Positions 53,960 through 61,609 are shown, numbered from the stretch's first letter. The stretch is 64,000 bases of DNA from an uncultured bacterium (GCA_902801985.1 CADCKD010000012.1:1-64000), one strand, 5' to 3'. Made by a program: numbers and translations. Notes: a model not told the origin generated them from the letters alone.

Positions 53960-56446
53960 TTACAAGCTGGTTCTTTCGATTTCTTCAGTTGTTGATACCT
54001 GAATAATATCGCCTTCTTGAAGATCATTGAACTTACCGAAAGATATACCGCATTCAAAGCCTTGAGCAACTTCTTTAACATCATCTTTGAATCGTTTAAG
54101 CTGTTCGATAGGTCCTTTGAATATTTCAACACCGTCACGAATAATAACAGCATCTTTGTATCTTGCAATTTTACCTTCAAGAACATAACATCCGGCAATC
54201 TTACCGGTTTTCCCGATATTAAATACTTGTCTGACTTCAGCTTTACCAAGTTCAACTTCTTTAATTTCAGGTTGAAGAAGTGATAATAAAGTTTTTTCAA
54301 TATCTTCAAGCAATTGGTAAATAATATCATACTTGCGGATTGTAACACCTTCTTTTTCTGCTGCTGCGAGGGCTTTTGAATCTTCTTTTACGGTAAATCC
54401 TAATATCAAGGCGCCTGAAGCTGCAGCAAGCATAACATCCGCCTCTGAAATGTCACCAACACCAACGTGAATAATTTTTGTTGCAATTTCTTTTGATTCA
54501 ACTTGAGCAATAGCCTGAGCAACAGCTTCAGCAGAACCGTTTGTATTAGCTTTGATAATTAAATTCAATTGAGGAATATTATCATCTCCCGCAACTGCTT
54601 CACGTCTTATATGAGCAGGAAGCATAGCCTCTAAACGTTTATCCCTTGCTTTTTCTTGACGTTCAGCTGTAATAGCTTTCATTTCTTTTTCATTTTTAAC
54701 GACTTTGAAATTATCTCCGGCCTGAGGAACTTCTGATAAACCTAAAATCTCAACAGGAGTAGATGGTTCAGCTTTTTGAATTCTTTCACCGCTATCGGAT
54801 AATAACGCACGAACTCTACCGCAAGCAGTACCTACAACTATACAATTTCCTGCACGAAGAGTACCGTTTTGAACCAATAATGTAGCAACAGGGCCTTTTC
54901 CTTTATCTAAGTTTGCTTCAATTACAACACCTGACGCTTCAGCTTTCGGATTAGCTTTCAAATCTTGGACATCAGCCACAAGCAAAATGTATTCCAAAAG
55001 TTCATCAATACCGGTACCTTGAAGTGCTGAAACTTTTACTACAATAGTATCTCCGCCCCAATCTTCCGGAACCAGACCATGTTCTGTTAATTGCTGTAAT
55101 ACTTTATCAGGATTTGCACCCGGTTTATCAATTTTGTTAACCGCAACAATAATAGGGATTTCAGCAGCTTTTGCATGGTTGATTGCTTCTATTGTTTGAG
55201 GCATTATACCATCGTCCGCCGCAACTACCAAAATCGCAATATCTGTTGCTTGAGCACCACGAGCTCTCATTTCAGTAAACGCTTCGTGCCCCGGAGTATC
55301 TAAGAATACAATCTTTTTATCATTTTTATCCCCGACATAAACCGTATAAGCACCGATAGACTGAGTTATACCGCCGACTTCTGTTGCAACAATTTTATGT
55401 TTTGAAGCACGAATACTGTCAAGTAAAGTTGTTTTACCATGGTCAACGTGACCCATAATACTTATGACAGGAGCACGCTTTTTGAGCAATTTTTTATCTA
55501 CATTTGAAAGAGCCTTTTGTTCTTCTTCTTTTGCAAGTTCCTCTTCCATAAATGCATCTAAATCTTCTTCCAAAACTTCTAAGCCATACTCAGCACAAAC
55601 TTTTTTAATTACATCGACATCAATTAATTGGTTTACAGTTGCCATTATTCCGTTCATCATAAGGAATTTGACAATATCGGCAGGAGTTTTTTTAATTTTT
55701 TCAGACAACTCAGCAATTGTCATAGCATTTGTTACAACAATTTGTGTAACTTCTTCAACTTCTTCAGCTTTTTGAACTTTTTTCTTATGGTGTTGAGCAG
55801 CAGCTTTTTCTAAAGAAATCATTTCTTGTTCTTCTTTTTTAGAATTGAAATCTTTATCCTTTTTCTTTCCGGAATTTTTACTTCCGCCAAATTTACCTGT
55901 GCCGCCCCCTTTATTTTCATAAATATCTTGAGGAATTATACGACGTTCAATCGGCTTTTTAGGGCCAAAACTTTTTGGTGCAGCACCATCAGGTCTTTTT
56001 GATTTGTCAAAACTTTTTGCCCCTTCTTCACCTTTTTGAGGACGTTTTGGACGATCAGGTCTTTCAACAGGCGCTGCCGGCTTTTTAGGAGCACGCCTTA
56101 CAATTTCTATTCTTGAAGGAACAGGACGTTCTATTTTTGGCTTTTCTAGAGTCTTTTTAGGTTCAGATTTAACTTCTGATTTTATTTCTTCTTCTTTTAC
56201 TTCTTCTTTTGCAGGTTCAGGCTCTGCAACTTTTGCTTTTTTTACAACAAAAGCCTTTGGCTTGGCAGTCTTCTTTACACCGCCATCAGCGATAAACTCT
56301 TTTAGTCTTTTTATCTGATCTTGAGTAACAGTACTTGAATGAGTTTTGTTTGTAACTCCAATCTTCTCAAACTTCTCAACAACTTCTTTGCTTTGAAGTC
56401 CAAGCTCTTTTGCTAATTCACTTATCCTAACTGTTTCGTAACTCAT
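53960..56446 (-). CDS. infB: Translation initiation factor IF-2
   Basis: IF-2 delivers initiator tRNA to the 30S subunit. The 828-residue protein has the IF2-N motif at the start (VRISELAKELGLQSKEVVEKF), a Lys/Pro/Glu-rich linker, a second IF2-N segment, then the GTPase with GHVDHGKT (about 331-338), DTPGHEAF and NKIDKP, and the C1/C2 domains ending in CGISFGKFNDLQEGDIIQ. The start overlaps ylxR by 20 nt. Unlike the usual nusA-ylxR-infB order, no nusA is adjacent; an RHH protein precedes ylxR instead. Confidence 0.96.
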   Translation of the reverse strand: MSYETVRISELAKELGLQSKEVVEKFEKIGVTNKTHSSTVTQDQIKRLKEFIADGGVKKTAKPKAFVVKKAKVAEPEPAKEEVKEEEIKSEVKSEPKKTLEKPKIERPVPSRIEIVRRAPKKPAAPVERPDRPKRPQKGEEGAKSFDKSKRPDGAAPKSFGPKKPIERRIIPQDIYENKGGGTGKFGGSKNSGKKKDKDFNSKKEEQEMISLEKAAAQHHKKKVQKAEEVEEVTQIVVTNAMTIAELSEKIKKTPADIVKFLMMNGIMATVNQLIDVDVIKKVCAEYGLEVLEEDLDAFMEEELAKEEEQKALSNVDKKLLKKRAPVISIMGHVDHGKTTLLDSIRASKHKIVATEVGGITQSIGAYTVYVGDKNDKKIVFLDTPGHEAFTEMRARGAQATDIAILVVAADDGIMPQTIEAINHAKAAEIPIIVAVNKIDKPGANPDKVLQQLTEHGLVPEDWGGDTIVVKVSALQGTGIDELLEYILLVADVQDLKANPKAEASGVVIEANLDKGKGPVATLLVQNGTLRAGNCIVVGTACGRVRALLSDSGERIQKAEPSTPVEILGLSEVPQAGDNFKVVKNEKEMKAITAERQEKARDKRLEAMLPAHIRREAVAGDDNIPQLNLIIKANTNGSAEAVAQAIAQVESKEIATKIIHVGVGDISEADVMLAAASGALILGFTVKEDSKALAAAEKEGVTIRKYDIIYQLLEDIEKTLLSLLQPEIKEVELGKAEVRQVFNIGKTGKIAGCYVLEGKIARYKDAVIIRDGVEIFKGPIEQLKRFKDDVKEVAQGFECGISFGKFNDLQEGDIIQVSTTEEIERTSL

Positions 56447-56675
56447 CTAATAACTGTCCTTTCAATTCACTAGGTACAGAAGTTTTTAAAAATTTTTCTA
56501 TCTTATTCTTTTTAAAAGCTGCTTCTATACAAGATTTATTATAGCAAAGATATGCAGATCTGCCAAATGTGGTCGAATTCGGGTTAATGACGGGGGTTCC
56601 TCCCGCATTAGTTATCTTTATTAAATCTTTTCGGTCTTTGATTTGCCAACATCCGGCACAACGTCGCTCTGTCAT
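56427..56675 (-). CDS. ylxR: YlxR (DUF448) RNA-binding protein
   Basis: YlxR is a small RNA-binding regulator usually between nusA and infB. The 82 residues carry the signature RRCAGCWQIKDRKDLIKI, RSAYLCYNKSC and KKNKIEKFLKT. It starts 1 nt after the stop of the RHH gene (TAA-C-ATG) with no strong ribosome binding site, so translation probably depends on the upstream gene, and it overlaps infB by 20 nt. Confidence 0.9.
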   Translation of the reverse strand: MTERRCAGCWQIKDRKDLIKITNAGGTPVINPNSTTFGRSAYLCYNKSCIEAAFKKNKIEKFLKTSVPSELKGQLLDELRNS

Positions 56676-56676
56676 G

Positions 56677-56829
56677 TTATCTATCTTTGTAGTTCTCTTT
56701 TACATAATCCTTTAAAAGTTTTGTTCCCAAATTGCCCGCAGTACGATTTTGCTCTTGGGCAAGTTTTTTGAACTTCTCAAAAACATCATAATCTACGAGT
56801 AAAACAAACCTTTTCTTCTCTTCTGCCAT
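56677..56829 (-). CDS. Ribbon-helix-helix (Arc/CopG-type) DNA-binding protein
   Basis: This 50-residue protein matches the RHH fold: a short beta strand (KRFVLLVDYD), helix A (VFEKFKKLAQEQ), the turn NRTAGN and helix B (LGTKLLKDYVKEN). RHH proteins dimerise and insert the paired strand in the DNA major groove. AAGG 7 nt before the ATG supports the start. The gene is directly upstream of ylxR-infB and divergent from a 66-aa gene; the shared 125-bp region contains five 11-bp direct repeats that are its likely binding site. It may therefore regulate itself, and with it infB. Confidence 0.82.
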   Translation of the reverse strand: MAEEKKRFVLLVDYDVFEKFKKLAQEQNRTAGNLGTKLLKDYVKENYKDR

Positions 56830-56882
56830 TTTAGTACCTTATAATATATTTGTAACTTTATGTGTATTTTATTACAACTTTA

Positions 56883-56912
56883 TTGACACATCAATTGCAA
56901 TTGAATTACAAT
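56883..56912 (+). promoter_or_regulatory. Promoter of the 66-aa gene
   Basis: TTGACA (56883-56888) and TACAAT (56907-56912) are 18 bp apart. The -10 box overlaps the second operator repeat. Confidence 0.6.
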
Positions 56913-56947
56913 CATGTTGCAACTAAATTGCAATATAATTACAAGGA
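56893..56947 (+). promoter_or_regulatory. Operator array: five 11-bp direct repeats
   Basis: Five tandem units with the pattern AATTRCAAnnn start at 56893, 56904, 56915, 56926 and 56937 (TTGCAA or TTACAA at each). The period of 11 bp is one helical turn, so all sites lie on one face of DNA. They cover the -10 region, start site and ribosome binding site of the 66-aa gene. One further TTACAA lies at 56872 and its complement TTGTAA at 56850, spaced 22 bp. Confidence 0.85.
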
Positions 56948-56954
56948 GGTAAAT

Positions 56955-57155
56955 ATGGAAGATTATATAGAGATTGCACATAAAAGTAAAAATATCTCAG
57001 CTACGCTGGTAAAAACTTTATACTTATTGGATGTTTTAGATATACTGGCAGACGGCGAAGGCAAAACCGTTACACTTCTGAATTTAATCAAAGAAAATAT
57101 AGAATACTCGTTCAATGAAATAGAAACGTGCAGAAAAATTCTTAACTCGCAATAA
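56955..57155 (+). CDS. Small helical protein under RHH operator control
   Basis: The ATG at 56955 follows a perfect ribosome binding site (AAGGAGGT) and gives 66 residues. The frame is open upstream only because the operator repeats lack stop codons. The product is helical (EIAHKSKNISATLVKTLYLLDVLDILADGEGK) and acidic in its C-terminal half; no domain is recognised. It is divergent from the RHH gene with the operator between them. It could be the effector of a small regulatory module; toxin activity is not indicated by sequence. Confidence 0.65.
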   Translation: MEDYIEIAHKSKNISATLVKTLYLLDVLDILADGEGKTVTLLNLIKENIEYSFNEIETCRKILNSQ

Positions 57156-57164
57156 CATTGTATC

Positions 57165-57246
57165 TGCTCCTCCCCTAAGGGGGAGGCTGGGTAGGGGAGG
57201 ATTTATCCCCGCCCCTTGCGGGAGGGGGTAGGGGGTGGGGTAGGAT
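57165..57246 (+). repeat. G-rich tandem hairpin repeats, potential G-quadruplex
   Basis: CTCCTCCCCTAAGGGGGAGG and CCCCGCCCCTTGCGGGAGGG are two versions of the same hairpin, followed by GGGGGTAGGGGGTGGGG. Four G-runs with 1-2-base loops can form a G-quadruplex. Related hairpins lie at the start of both four-hairpin elements. Confidence 0.75.
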
Positions 57247-57335
57247 TTGTTTTATAGAACAGATTCTGAATCAAGTTCTGGATGACATAAACACATCACT
57301 CAGAAGACAAGCCCCGAAAAACCCAATAAAGAGAA

Positions 57336-57424
57336 GATCCTTCGCTACGCTCAGGATGACGTGCCAAGTATTGGTAATGTAGTAATAAACAGCTGGATTG
57401 CTTCGCTACCGCTCGCAATGACAG
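57336..57424 (+). repeat. Dispersed repeats in inverted orientation
   Basis: GAAGATCCTTCGCTACGCTC (57342 onward) and GCTGGATTGCTTCGCTACCG (57392 onward) are the reverse complements of the two elements at 2370-2465. Over about 40 bp the second pair differs by one base. The element at 32677 is a third copy. Confidence 0.85.
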
Positions 57425-57628
57425 GGAAAAGTAGCGTAATTATTGGTAGCAATATTTACCCCCGCTCGCAATGACAGGGGAAAAATACGCAAGATTGATA
57501 ACAACATTTACCCCACACACGCAAACATGATGAAAACTCCACGCAACCATTGGTAACAACATTTACCCCCCCGCTCACAATTAGATGGGTACTTGGCGCA
57601 ACCGTTTGGATATATATTTACCCCCCCC
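57411..57628 (-). repeat. Tandem array of four 51-58-bp repeats
   Basis: Four units at about 57411-57463, 57464-57514, 57515-57572 and 57573-57628 each end in ATTTACCCC on the plus strand. On the minus strand the unit starts GGGGTAAATGTTG, contains CAATGGTTGCGT and ends with TCATTGCGAGCG. Units differ at many positions. The last one touches the prfA stop codon. Two units of the same family lie at 2275-2384. No gene is visible in 57156-57627. Confidence 0.85.
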
Positions 57629-58710
57629 TACCCTTGTTGGGCAAGTTTTTCTAATTTTAATTTTTGGTCATATTCAATCAAAAGCCCGATGAGCTCTTCT
57701 AAATCACCGTCAATTACCGTCCAAACATTCAAATTATGCCCTATACGATGGTCTGTCAAACGACCTTGAGGGAAGTTATATGTTCTTATACGTTCAGATC
57801 TGTCACCTGTACCAACCTGAGAACGTCTTAAGTCCGTAACTTCCTGCATTTGTTTTTGAACTTCCAAATCATATAGTTTTGAACGCAAAATTTCCATCGC
57901 GCGTTCTTTGTTTTGGAGCTGTGAACGTTCTTCTGTACAGAAAATCATAATTCCTGTCGGTTTGTGGAACAGTCTTGCTGCGGTTTCAACCTTGTTAACA
58001 TTCTGACCGCCTGCGCCGCCTGAACGAGCAGTAGACATTTCGATATCTTCAGGTCTAATTTCGATTTCAACATCATCAACCTCCGGCATAACAGCAACTG
58101 TTGCAGTTGAAGTGTGAACACGTCCCTGTGATTCAGTTTCCGGAACCCTTTGAACACGGTGAACTCCGGATTCATATTTTAATTGAGAATATACGGAATC
58201 TCCTTTTATAGAAATAATAATTTCCGAGTATCCGCCTGCTTCACATTCTGTTTTAGAAAGAATTTGAGTTTGCCAGCCTTTTTTATCCGCAAACTTTAAG
58301 TACATTCTCGCCAAATCACCAGCGAAAATATTGGCTTCATCTCCGCCTGCACCACCGCGGATTTCAAGCATAATATCTTTATCATCCATAGGGTCTTTAG
58401 GAAGTAAAAGTCTTTTCATTCTTTCTTCAAAATCAGGAAGTTTTGCCTCATTCTCTTCGATATCAGCCTTCAACATGGCACGCATATCTTCATCTTTTTC
58501 GCCTTGCAAAAGTTCTTTATCATCCTCTATTGCATCTGTTGCCTTTTTCCAAGCATAATAAAGTTCAACTGTTTCTTCCATTGATTTTCTTTGCTTTGAC
58601 AGGTCTCTAAACTTATTATAATCCTGTATTACCGCAGGATCAGAAAGAGTTTCTCCCAACTCTTTGTATTTTGCTTCTATTTGAAGTATTTGTTCTAACA
58701 TATCTTTCAT
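57628..58710 (-). CDS. prfA: Peptide chain release factor 1
   Basis: RF1 ends translation at UAA and UAG. The 360 residues match in length. GGQ is present in [15 protein letters not shown], and the codon-recognition region is of the RF1 type ([27 protein letters not shown]; PxT-like motif further on). [18 protein letters not shown] and the [17 protein letters not shown] segments are diagnostic. The start ATG has no ribosome binding site: TTGAAA, 16 bp, TG-A-TATGAT and 6 nt precede it, predicting a leaderless mRNA. The hemK/prmC gene is not adjacent. Confidence 0.96.
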   Translation of the reverse strand: MKDMLEQILQIEAKYKELGETLSDPAVIQDYNKFRDLSKQRKSMEETVELYYAWKKATDAIEDDKELLQGEKDEDMRAMLKADIEENEAKLPDFEERMKRLLLPKDPMDDKDIMLEIRGGAGGDEANIFAGDLARMYLKFADKKGWQTQILSKTECEAGGYSEIIISIKGDSVYSQLKYESGVHRVQRVPETESQGRVHTSTATVAVMPEVDDVEIEIRPEDIEMSTARSGGAGGQNVNKVETAARLFHKPTGIMIFCTEERSQLQNKERAMEILRSKLYDLEVQKQMQEVTDLRRSQVGTGDRSERIRTYNFPQGRLTDHRIGHNLNVWTVIDGDLEELIGLLIEYDQKLKLEKLAQQG

Positions 58711-58722
58711 ACTTCAATCATA
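58711..58722 (-). promoter_or_regulatory. -10 box of prfA, 6 nt from the start codon
   Basis: On the minus strand the extended -10 TGATATGAT is followed by TGAAGT and the ATG. TTGAAA 16 bp upstream is a -35 candidate. Confidence 0.6.
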
Positions 58723-58766
58723 TCAAGAAAATATTTTTTTTCAAATTTAAAAACCTACTATAAAAA

Positions 58767-59453
58767 CTATTTCGTATTTTTATAATCCCAAGTAATATTA
58801 TTTTTAACAATTCTTGCGGGATTTCCTGCAATAATACAATTTGTTTCACTAAATTCTTTGGTAACATTACTCCCCGCACCCACAATACAATCATCAGGTA
58901 TTGTTACATTTTTCATTATTCGAACATCTCTTGCAATCCATACATGATTTCCGATATTGATACCTTTTCTTGGGATATTAAGGCATTTATTTGTCTTTAA
59001 GTCCAATACAGAATGATAATCACCAAGCATAAATTTTGTATCCTGACCAAACATACAATTATCACCAATAACTATATTCGAATTATCCAACAGCCCAAAA
59101 TCAAAGAAACAAAATCCGTTCTGATACCAATTTTTACCGATAATAAGTTTATTATTAGACCCAAAAGCTTTTGCCTGGATATTATGAATAGAGCGACAAG
59201 AAGAAAATATACAAATATAATTATTATCACCTTCTACTTTTATATGTGACCTGTTAACCAATAACCTTCTTTGAAATTTAATCGGTTCATAAATTTCTAT
59301 TATAGAGTTTTTACCTTTTAATCTGACACTCAATCCAAAATAATTGAAACATTCTACTACTTTACCATCTTTTTTATGTACTATTATTCTGTTTCCGTTT
59401 CTATACCACCTACATAAACAAAATAACAATAATCGTTTAATACTACTAAGCAA
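58767..59453 (-). CDS. Hexapeptide-repeat (left-handed beta-helix) acyltransferase
   Basis: The protein ends with the hexapeptide-repeat acetyltransferase module, with the GINIGNHVWIARDVRIMKN segment, IPDDCIVGAGSNVTKEF and IIAGNPARIVKNN, as in the CysE/LacA/NodL and colanic-acid families; these acylate sugars of surface polysaccharides using acyl-CoA. I prefer the TTG at 59453 (AAGGGTG 5-7 nt upstream; 228 residues) over the ATG at 59483, which lacks a ribosome binding site and lies inside an inverted repeat. A -35 TTGACA (59527-59532) and -10 TATATT (59504-59509), 17 bp apart, lie upstream. Divergent from the MazE-like gene. Confidence 0.82.
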   Translation of the reverse strand: MLSSIKRLLLFCLCRWYRNGNRIIVHKKDGKVVECFNYFGLSVRLKGKNSIIEIYEPIKFQRRLLVNRSHIKVEGDNNYICIFSSCRSIHNIQAKAFGSNNKLIIGKNWYQNGFCFFDFGLLDNSNIVIGDNCMFGQDTKFMLGDYHSVLDLKTNKCLNIPRKGINIGNHVWIARDVRIMKNVTIPDDCIVGAGSNVTKEFSETNCIIAGNPARIVKNNITWDYKNTK

Positions 59454-59475
59454 TTTATCACCCTTGTACTTACAG

Positions 59476-59498
59476 ATAACCATACATAGTATGGTTAT
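59476..59498. promoter_or_regulatory. Inverted repeat, probable operator
   Basis: ATAACCATAC (59476-59485) and GTATGGTTAT (59489-59498) form perfect 10-bp arms with a 3-bp spacer, just downstream of the -10 box of the acyltransferase gene, over its start site. It also lies about 20-40 bp upstream of the MazE-like gene's -10 (TATAAT, 59519-59524). Confidence 0.7.
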
Positions 59499-59553
59499 AA
59501 ATAAATATATACAATGGGTATAATATTGTCAAGTAAAATGTAAGGGTATATGT

Positions 59554-59736
59554 ATGTCTTTTGAACGAAAATTAATGAGAAATGGTAATGGTTGGGCTCT
59601 TAGTATAAATTCAACAATTTTAGGGTTATTGGACGTTAATCCGGAAATAAATATGGTCAAATACAGTATCGAAAATAATAAACTAATTATTACTAAAAGC
59701 GATAAAAAAATTGATACTAAGAATTTAAAAGTTTAA
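59554..59736 (+). CDS. AbrB/MazE-like (SpoVT-AbrB) DNA-binding protein
   Basis: The 60-residue protein has the swapped-hairpin beta-barrel pattern of AbrB/MazE: MSFERKLMRNGNGWALSIN, then TILGLLDVNPEINMVKYSI and NNKLIITKS. Such proteins are antitoxins or transition-state repressors that bind DNA as dimers. No mazF-like toxin frame follows, so it may be a solitary regulator. AAGGG 7 nt upstream supports the start. The inverted repeat between it and the acyltransferase gene is its likely site. Confidence 0.85.
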   Translation: MSFERKLMRNGNGWALSINSTILGLLDVNPEINMVKYSIENNKLIITKSDKKIDTKNLKV

Positions 59737-59743
59737 TATATTA

Positions 59744-59774
59744 AAAAAGAGCACAGTAAACCTATGCTCTTTTT
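59744..59774. terminator. Bidirectional terminator
   Basis: AAAAAGAGCA pairs with TGCTCTTTTT, with an 11-nt loop in which AG/CT may extend the stem. It ends both the MazE-like gene and, on the minus strand, the ribosomal protein operon after rpsN. Confidence 0.8.
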
Positions 59775-59804
59775 ATATATTACGCCGGTTATATTACTAT
59801 GTAA

Positions 59805-60011
59805 TTACCAACTTGCTTTTGTAACGCCAGGAAGCAAACCTTCGTGAGCCATTTTTCTCAAACAGATTCTGCAAAGACCGAAATCTCTGTGGTAACCGTG
59901 AGGTCTGCCACATATACTGCATCTGTTGTGAAGTCTAACTGCCGGATATTTGCCTGCAGCCACTAACTTTTCACGTTTTGCTTCTTTGTCCATCATCGCT
60001 TTCTTAGCCAT
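59805..60011 (-). CDS. rpsN: 30S ribosomal protein S14 (uS14), zinc type
   Basis: uS14 binds the 3' major domain of 16S rRNA. The 68-residue protein is the short zinc-containing form with [20 protein letters not shown], giving the C-x2-C ... C-x2-C zinc ribbon. It is the last ribosomal gene in this operon; the usual followers rpsH and rplF are absent, since a terminator lies about 30 nt after the stop. GGAGAAA precedes the start. Confidence 0.95.
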   Translation of the reverse strand: MAKKAMMDKEAKREKLVAAGKYPAVRLHNRCSICGRPHGYHRDFGLCRICLRKMAHEGLLPGVTKASW

Positions 60012-60046
60012 GAATTTCTCCTTTATGATTTATTTATATTACTGTC

Positions 60047-60604
60047 TTATTTATTCATACCTTTGAATGGCATTCCGAGAAGTTTTAATAATTCTCTTGC
60101 TTCTTCATCAGTTTTTGCTGTTGTGATAACTGAAACGTTCATACCTTTTACTAAATCAACTTCTTCGTATGAAATTTCAGGAAATAATGCTTGTTCTTTC
60201 AAGCCTAATGTATAATTTCCTCTACCATCAAAACTCTTTGCACTTACACCGCGGAAGTCACGAATTCTTGGTAATACTACGCAAATTAATTTTTGCATAA
60301 AATCATACATTCTTTCACCACGCAATGTTGCCATTGCACCAACAGGCATACCTTCTCTTAACTTGTAAGATGCTATAGATTTTTTTGCTTTTGTTACTAC
60401 AGCTTTTTGGCCTGCGATTTTTGTTAATTGATTTTCAATTGCTTCTGCAATTTTTGAGTTGTGAGATGCTTCACCTACACCCATGTTTAAAACGATTTTA
60501 ACCATTTTTGGTACTTGATGAGCATTTTTGTATCCGAATTTTTCCTTTAATGCAGGAACTACATCTTCAACATATCTTGTTTTTAAGTCTTTTGTTTTTG
60601 TCAT
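60047..60604 (-). CDS. rplE: 50S ribosomal protein L5 (uL5)
   Basis: uL5 binds 5S rRNA in the central protuberance. The 185 residues contain [38 protein letters not shown] and the [30 protein letters not shown]-terminal signature. Standard length. The gene is separated from rplX by 58 nt and from rpsN by 35 nt. Confidence 0.97.
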   Translation of the reverse strand: MTKTKDLKTRYVEDVVPALKEKFGYKNAHQVPKMVKIVLNMGVGEASHNSKIAEAIENQLTKIAGQKAVVTKAKKSIASYKLREGMPVGAMATLRGERMYDFMQKLICVVLPRIRDFRGVSAKSFDGRGNYTLGLKEQALFPEISYEEVDLVKGMNVSVITTAKTDEEARELLKLLGMPFKGMNK

Positions 60605-60662
60605 TTTTCCATTTCCTTTACTATTGGTATTAATGTCGTACCGAGTAAATACTCACTACACA

Positions 60663-61001
60663 TTAAGCATCTAGCTGTTCACCGCATTTTTTACAAACGC
60701 GTACTTTTTTACCGTCAACTACTTTCATTGTCGGTCTTGTTGCTTTTTCACAAGCAGGACATACTATCATAACGTTTGAAGAATCCATTGGAGCTTCAAG
60801 TTTGATAAGTCCACCTTGAATTCCGGCAGCAGGTTGAGGCTTTTGAGCTTTAGTAACCATATTCAATCCTTCAACAGTTACTTTGCCGTCAACACGATCA
60901 ACTTTTTTGATGTTGCCGATTTTTCCTTTGTCTTTACCTGCAATAACGACAACTCTGTCACCGTTTTTTACATGTAAATCTTTCTTATCTTTGTTTGTCA
61001 T
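60663..61001 (-). CDS. rplX: 50S ribosomal protein L24 (uL24), zinc-ribbon form
   Basis: uL24 starts 50S assembly. The 112 residues have the KOW motif GDRVVVIAGKDKGKIGNI, EGLNMVTKAQKPQPAAGIQGGLI and a C-terminal zinc ribbon with CPAC and CKKC. The ribbon is present in some lineages and absent in others. The gap to rplN is unusually long (99 nt) and contains a small hairpin. Confidence 0.96.
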   Translation of the reverse strand: MTNKDKKDLHVKNGDRVVVIAGKDKGKIGNIKKVDRVDGKVTVEGLNMVTKAQKPQPAAGIQGGLIKLEAPMDSSNVMIVCPACEKATRPTMKVVDGKKVRVCKKCGEQLDA

Positions 61002-61044
61002 CTTTCTTTCCTTTTTTCTTATTTACTGTTCCCTTTTGTATGGG

Positions 61045-61065
61045 ATCCCGAAACAAGTTCGGGAT
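61045..61065. repeat. Small hairpin repeat between rplN and rplX
   Basis: ATCCCGAA pairs with TTCGGGAT around ACAAG. It resembles the hairpin at 61554-61574 (pattern TCCYGAAAYAARTTCRGGA) and has no T-run, so it is more likely a dispersed repeat than a terminator. Confidence 0.65.
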
Positions 61066-61100
61066 TATTTATTCCTATACTCACATACGTTCGTCAAGGA

Positions 61101-61469
61101 CTAAATAACTTCCGGTGCAAGAGAAACAATCTTCATATAACCTTTATCACGCAATTCACGTGCTACAGGTCCGAATACACGAGTTCCTCTTGGGTTGCCA
61201 TCTTTAGCGATAATAACTGCAGCATTTTCATCAAATCTGATAACAGATCCGTCTTGACGTTTGATGTCTGCCTTAGTTCTTACGATAACTGCACGAACAA
61301 CTTCACCTTTTTTTACAGTCATATTAGGAGTTGCATCTTTTACAGAAGCTACGATTTCGTCTCCTACTGCTGCAAATTTCTTATTTGAGCTGCCCATAAC
61401 ACGAATACACAAAAGTTGTTTTGCGCCTGTGTTATCTGCAACTACTAGTCTTGTTTCTTGTTGTATCAT
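61101..61469 (-). CDS. rplN: 50S ribosomal protein L14 (uL14)
   Basis: uL14 is at the subunit interface. The 122-residue protein is strongly conserved, beginning [17 protein letters not shown], with [22 protein letters not shown] and the FGPVARELR signature. Exactly the usual length. It follows rpsQ after a 140-nt gap holding a small hairpin. Confidence 0.97.
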   Translation of the reverse strand: MIQQETRLVVADNTGAKQLLCIRVMGSSNKKFAAVGDEIVASVKDATPNMTVKKGEVVRAVIVRTKADIKRQDGSVIRFDENAAVIIAKDGNPRGTRVFGPVARELRDKGYMKIVSLAPEVI

Positions 61470-61553
61470 TTTTCTTTCCTTTTCTTTATCGGTATAACCG
61501 ATTTTTCTGTTTGCCTCTCATTACTCAATGGTAATGTTGCTTGTTTGTTTAAG

Positions 61554-61574
61554 GTCCTGAAATAAATTCAGGAC
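61554..61574. repeat. Small hairpin repeat between rpsQ and rplN
   Basis: GTCCTGAA pairs with TTCAGGAC around ATAAA. Relative of the hairpin at 61045-61065 with changed, still complementary stem bases. Confidence 0.65.
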
Positions 61575-61609
61575 AAGATACTTGTACGCTTCGCTAAGCG
61601 AAACTACAA

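Noticed and set aside
56862-56954. N-terminal extension of the 66-aa gene
   Set aside because: The extension is translated operator repeats, and the perfect ribosome binding site points to the ATG at 56955.
56677-57155. Classical toxin-antitoxin operon (RHH antitoxin plus toxin)
   Set aside because: The two genes are divergent, the plus-strand product resembles no known toxin, and the RHH gene is fused to the ylxR-infB transcript. Kept as a regulatory module only.
57411-57628. CRISPR array
   Set aside because: Units are contiguous and degenerate with no constant repeat plus unique spacers, and there are no cas genes.
59554-59736. MazEF toxin-antitoxin locus
   Set aside because: No mazF-like frame follows; a terminator begins 8 nt after the stop.
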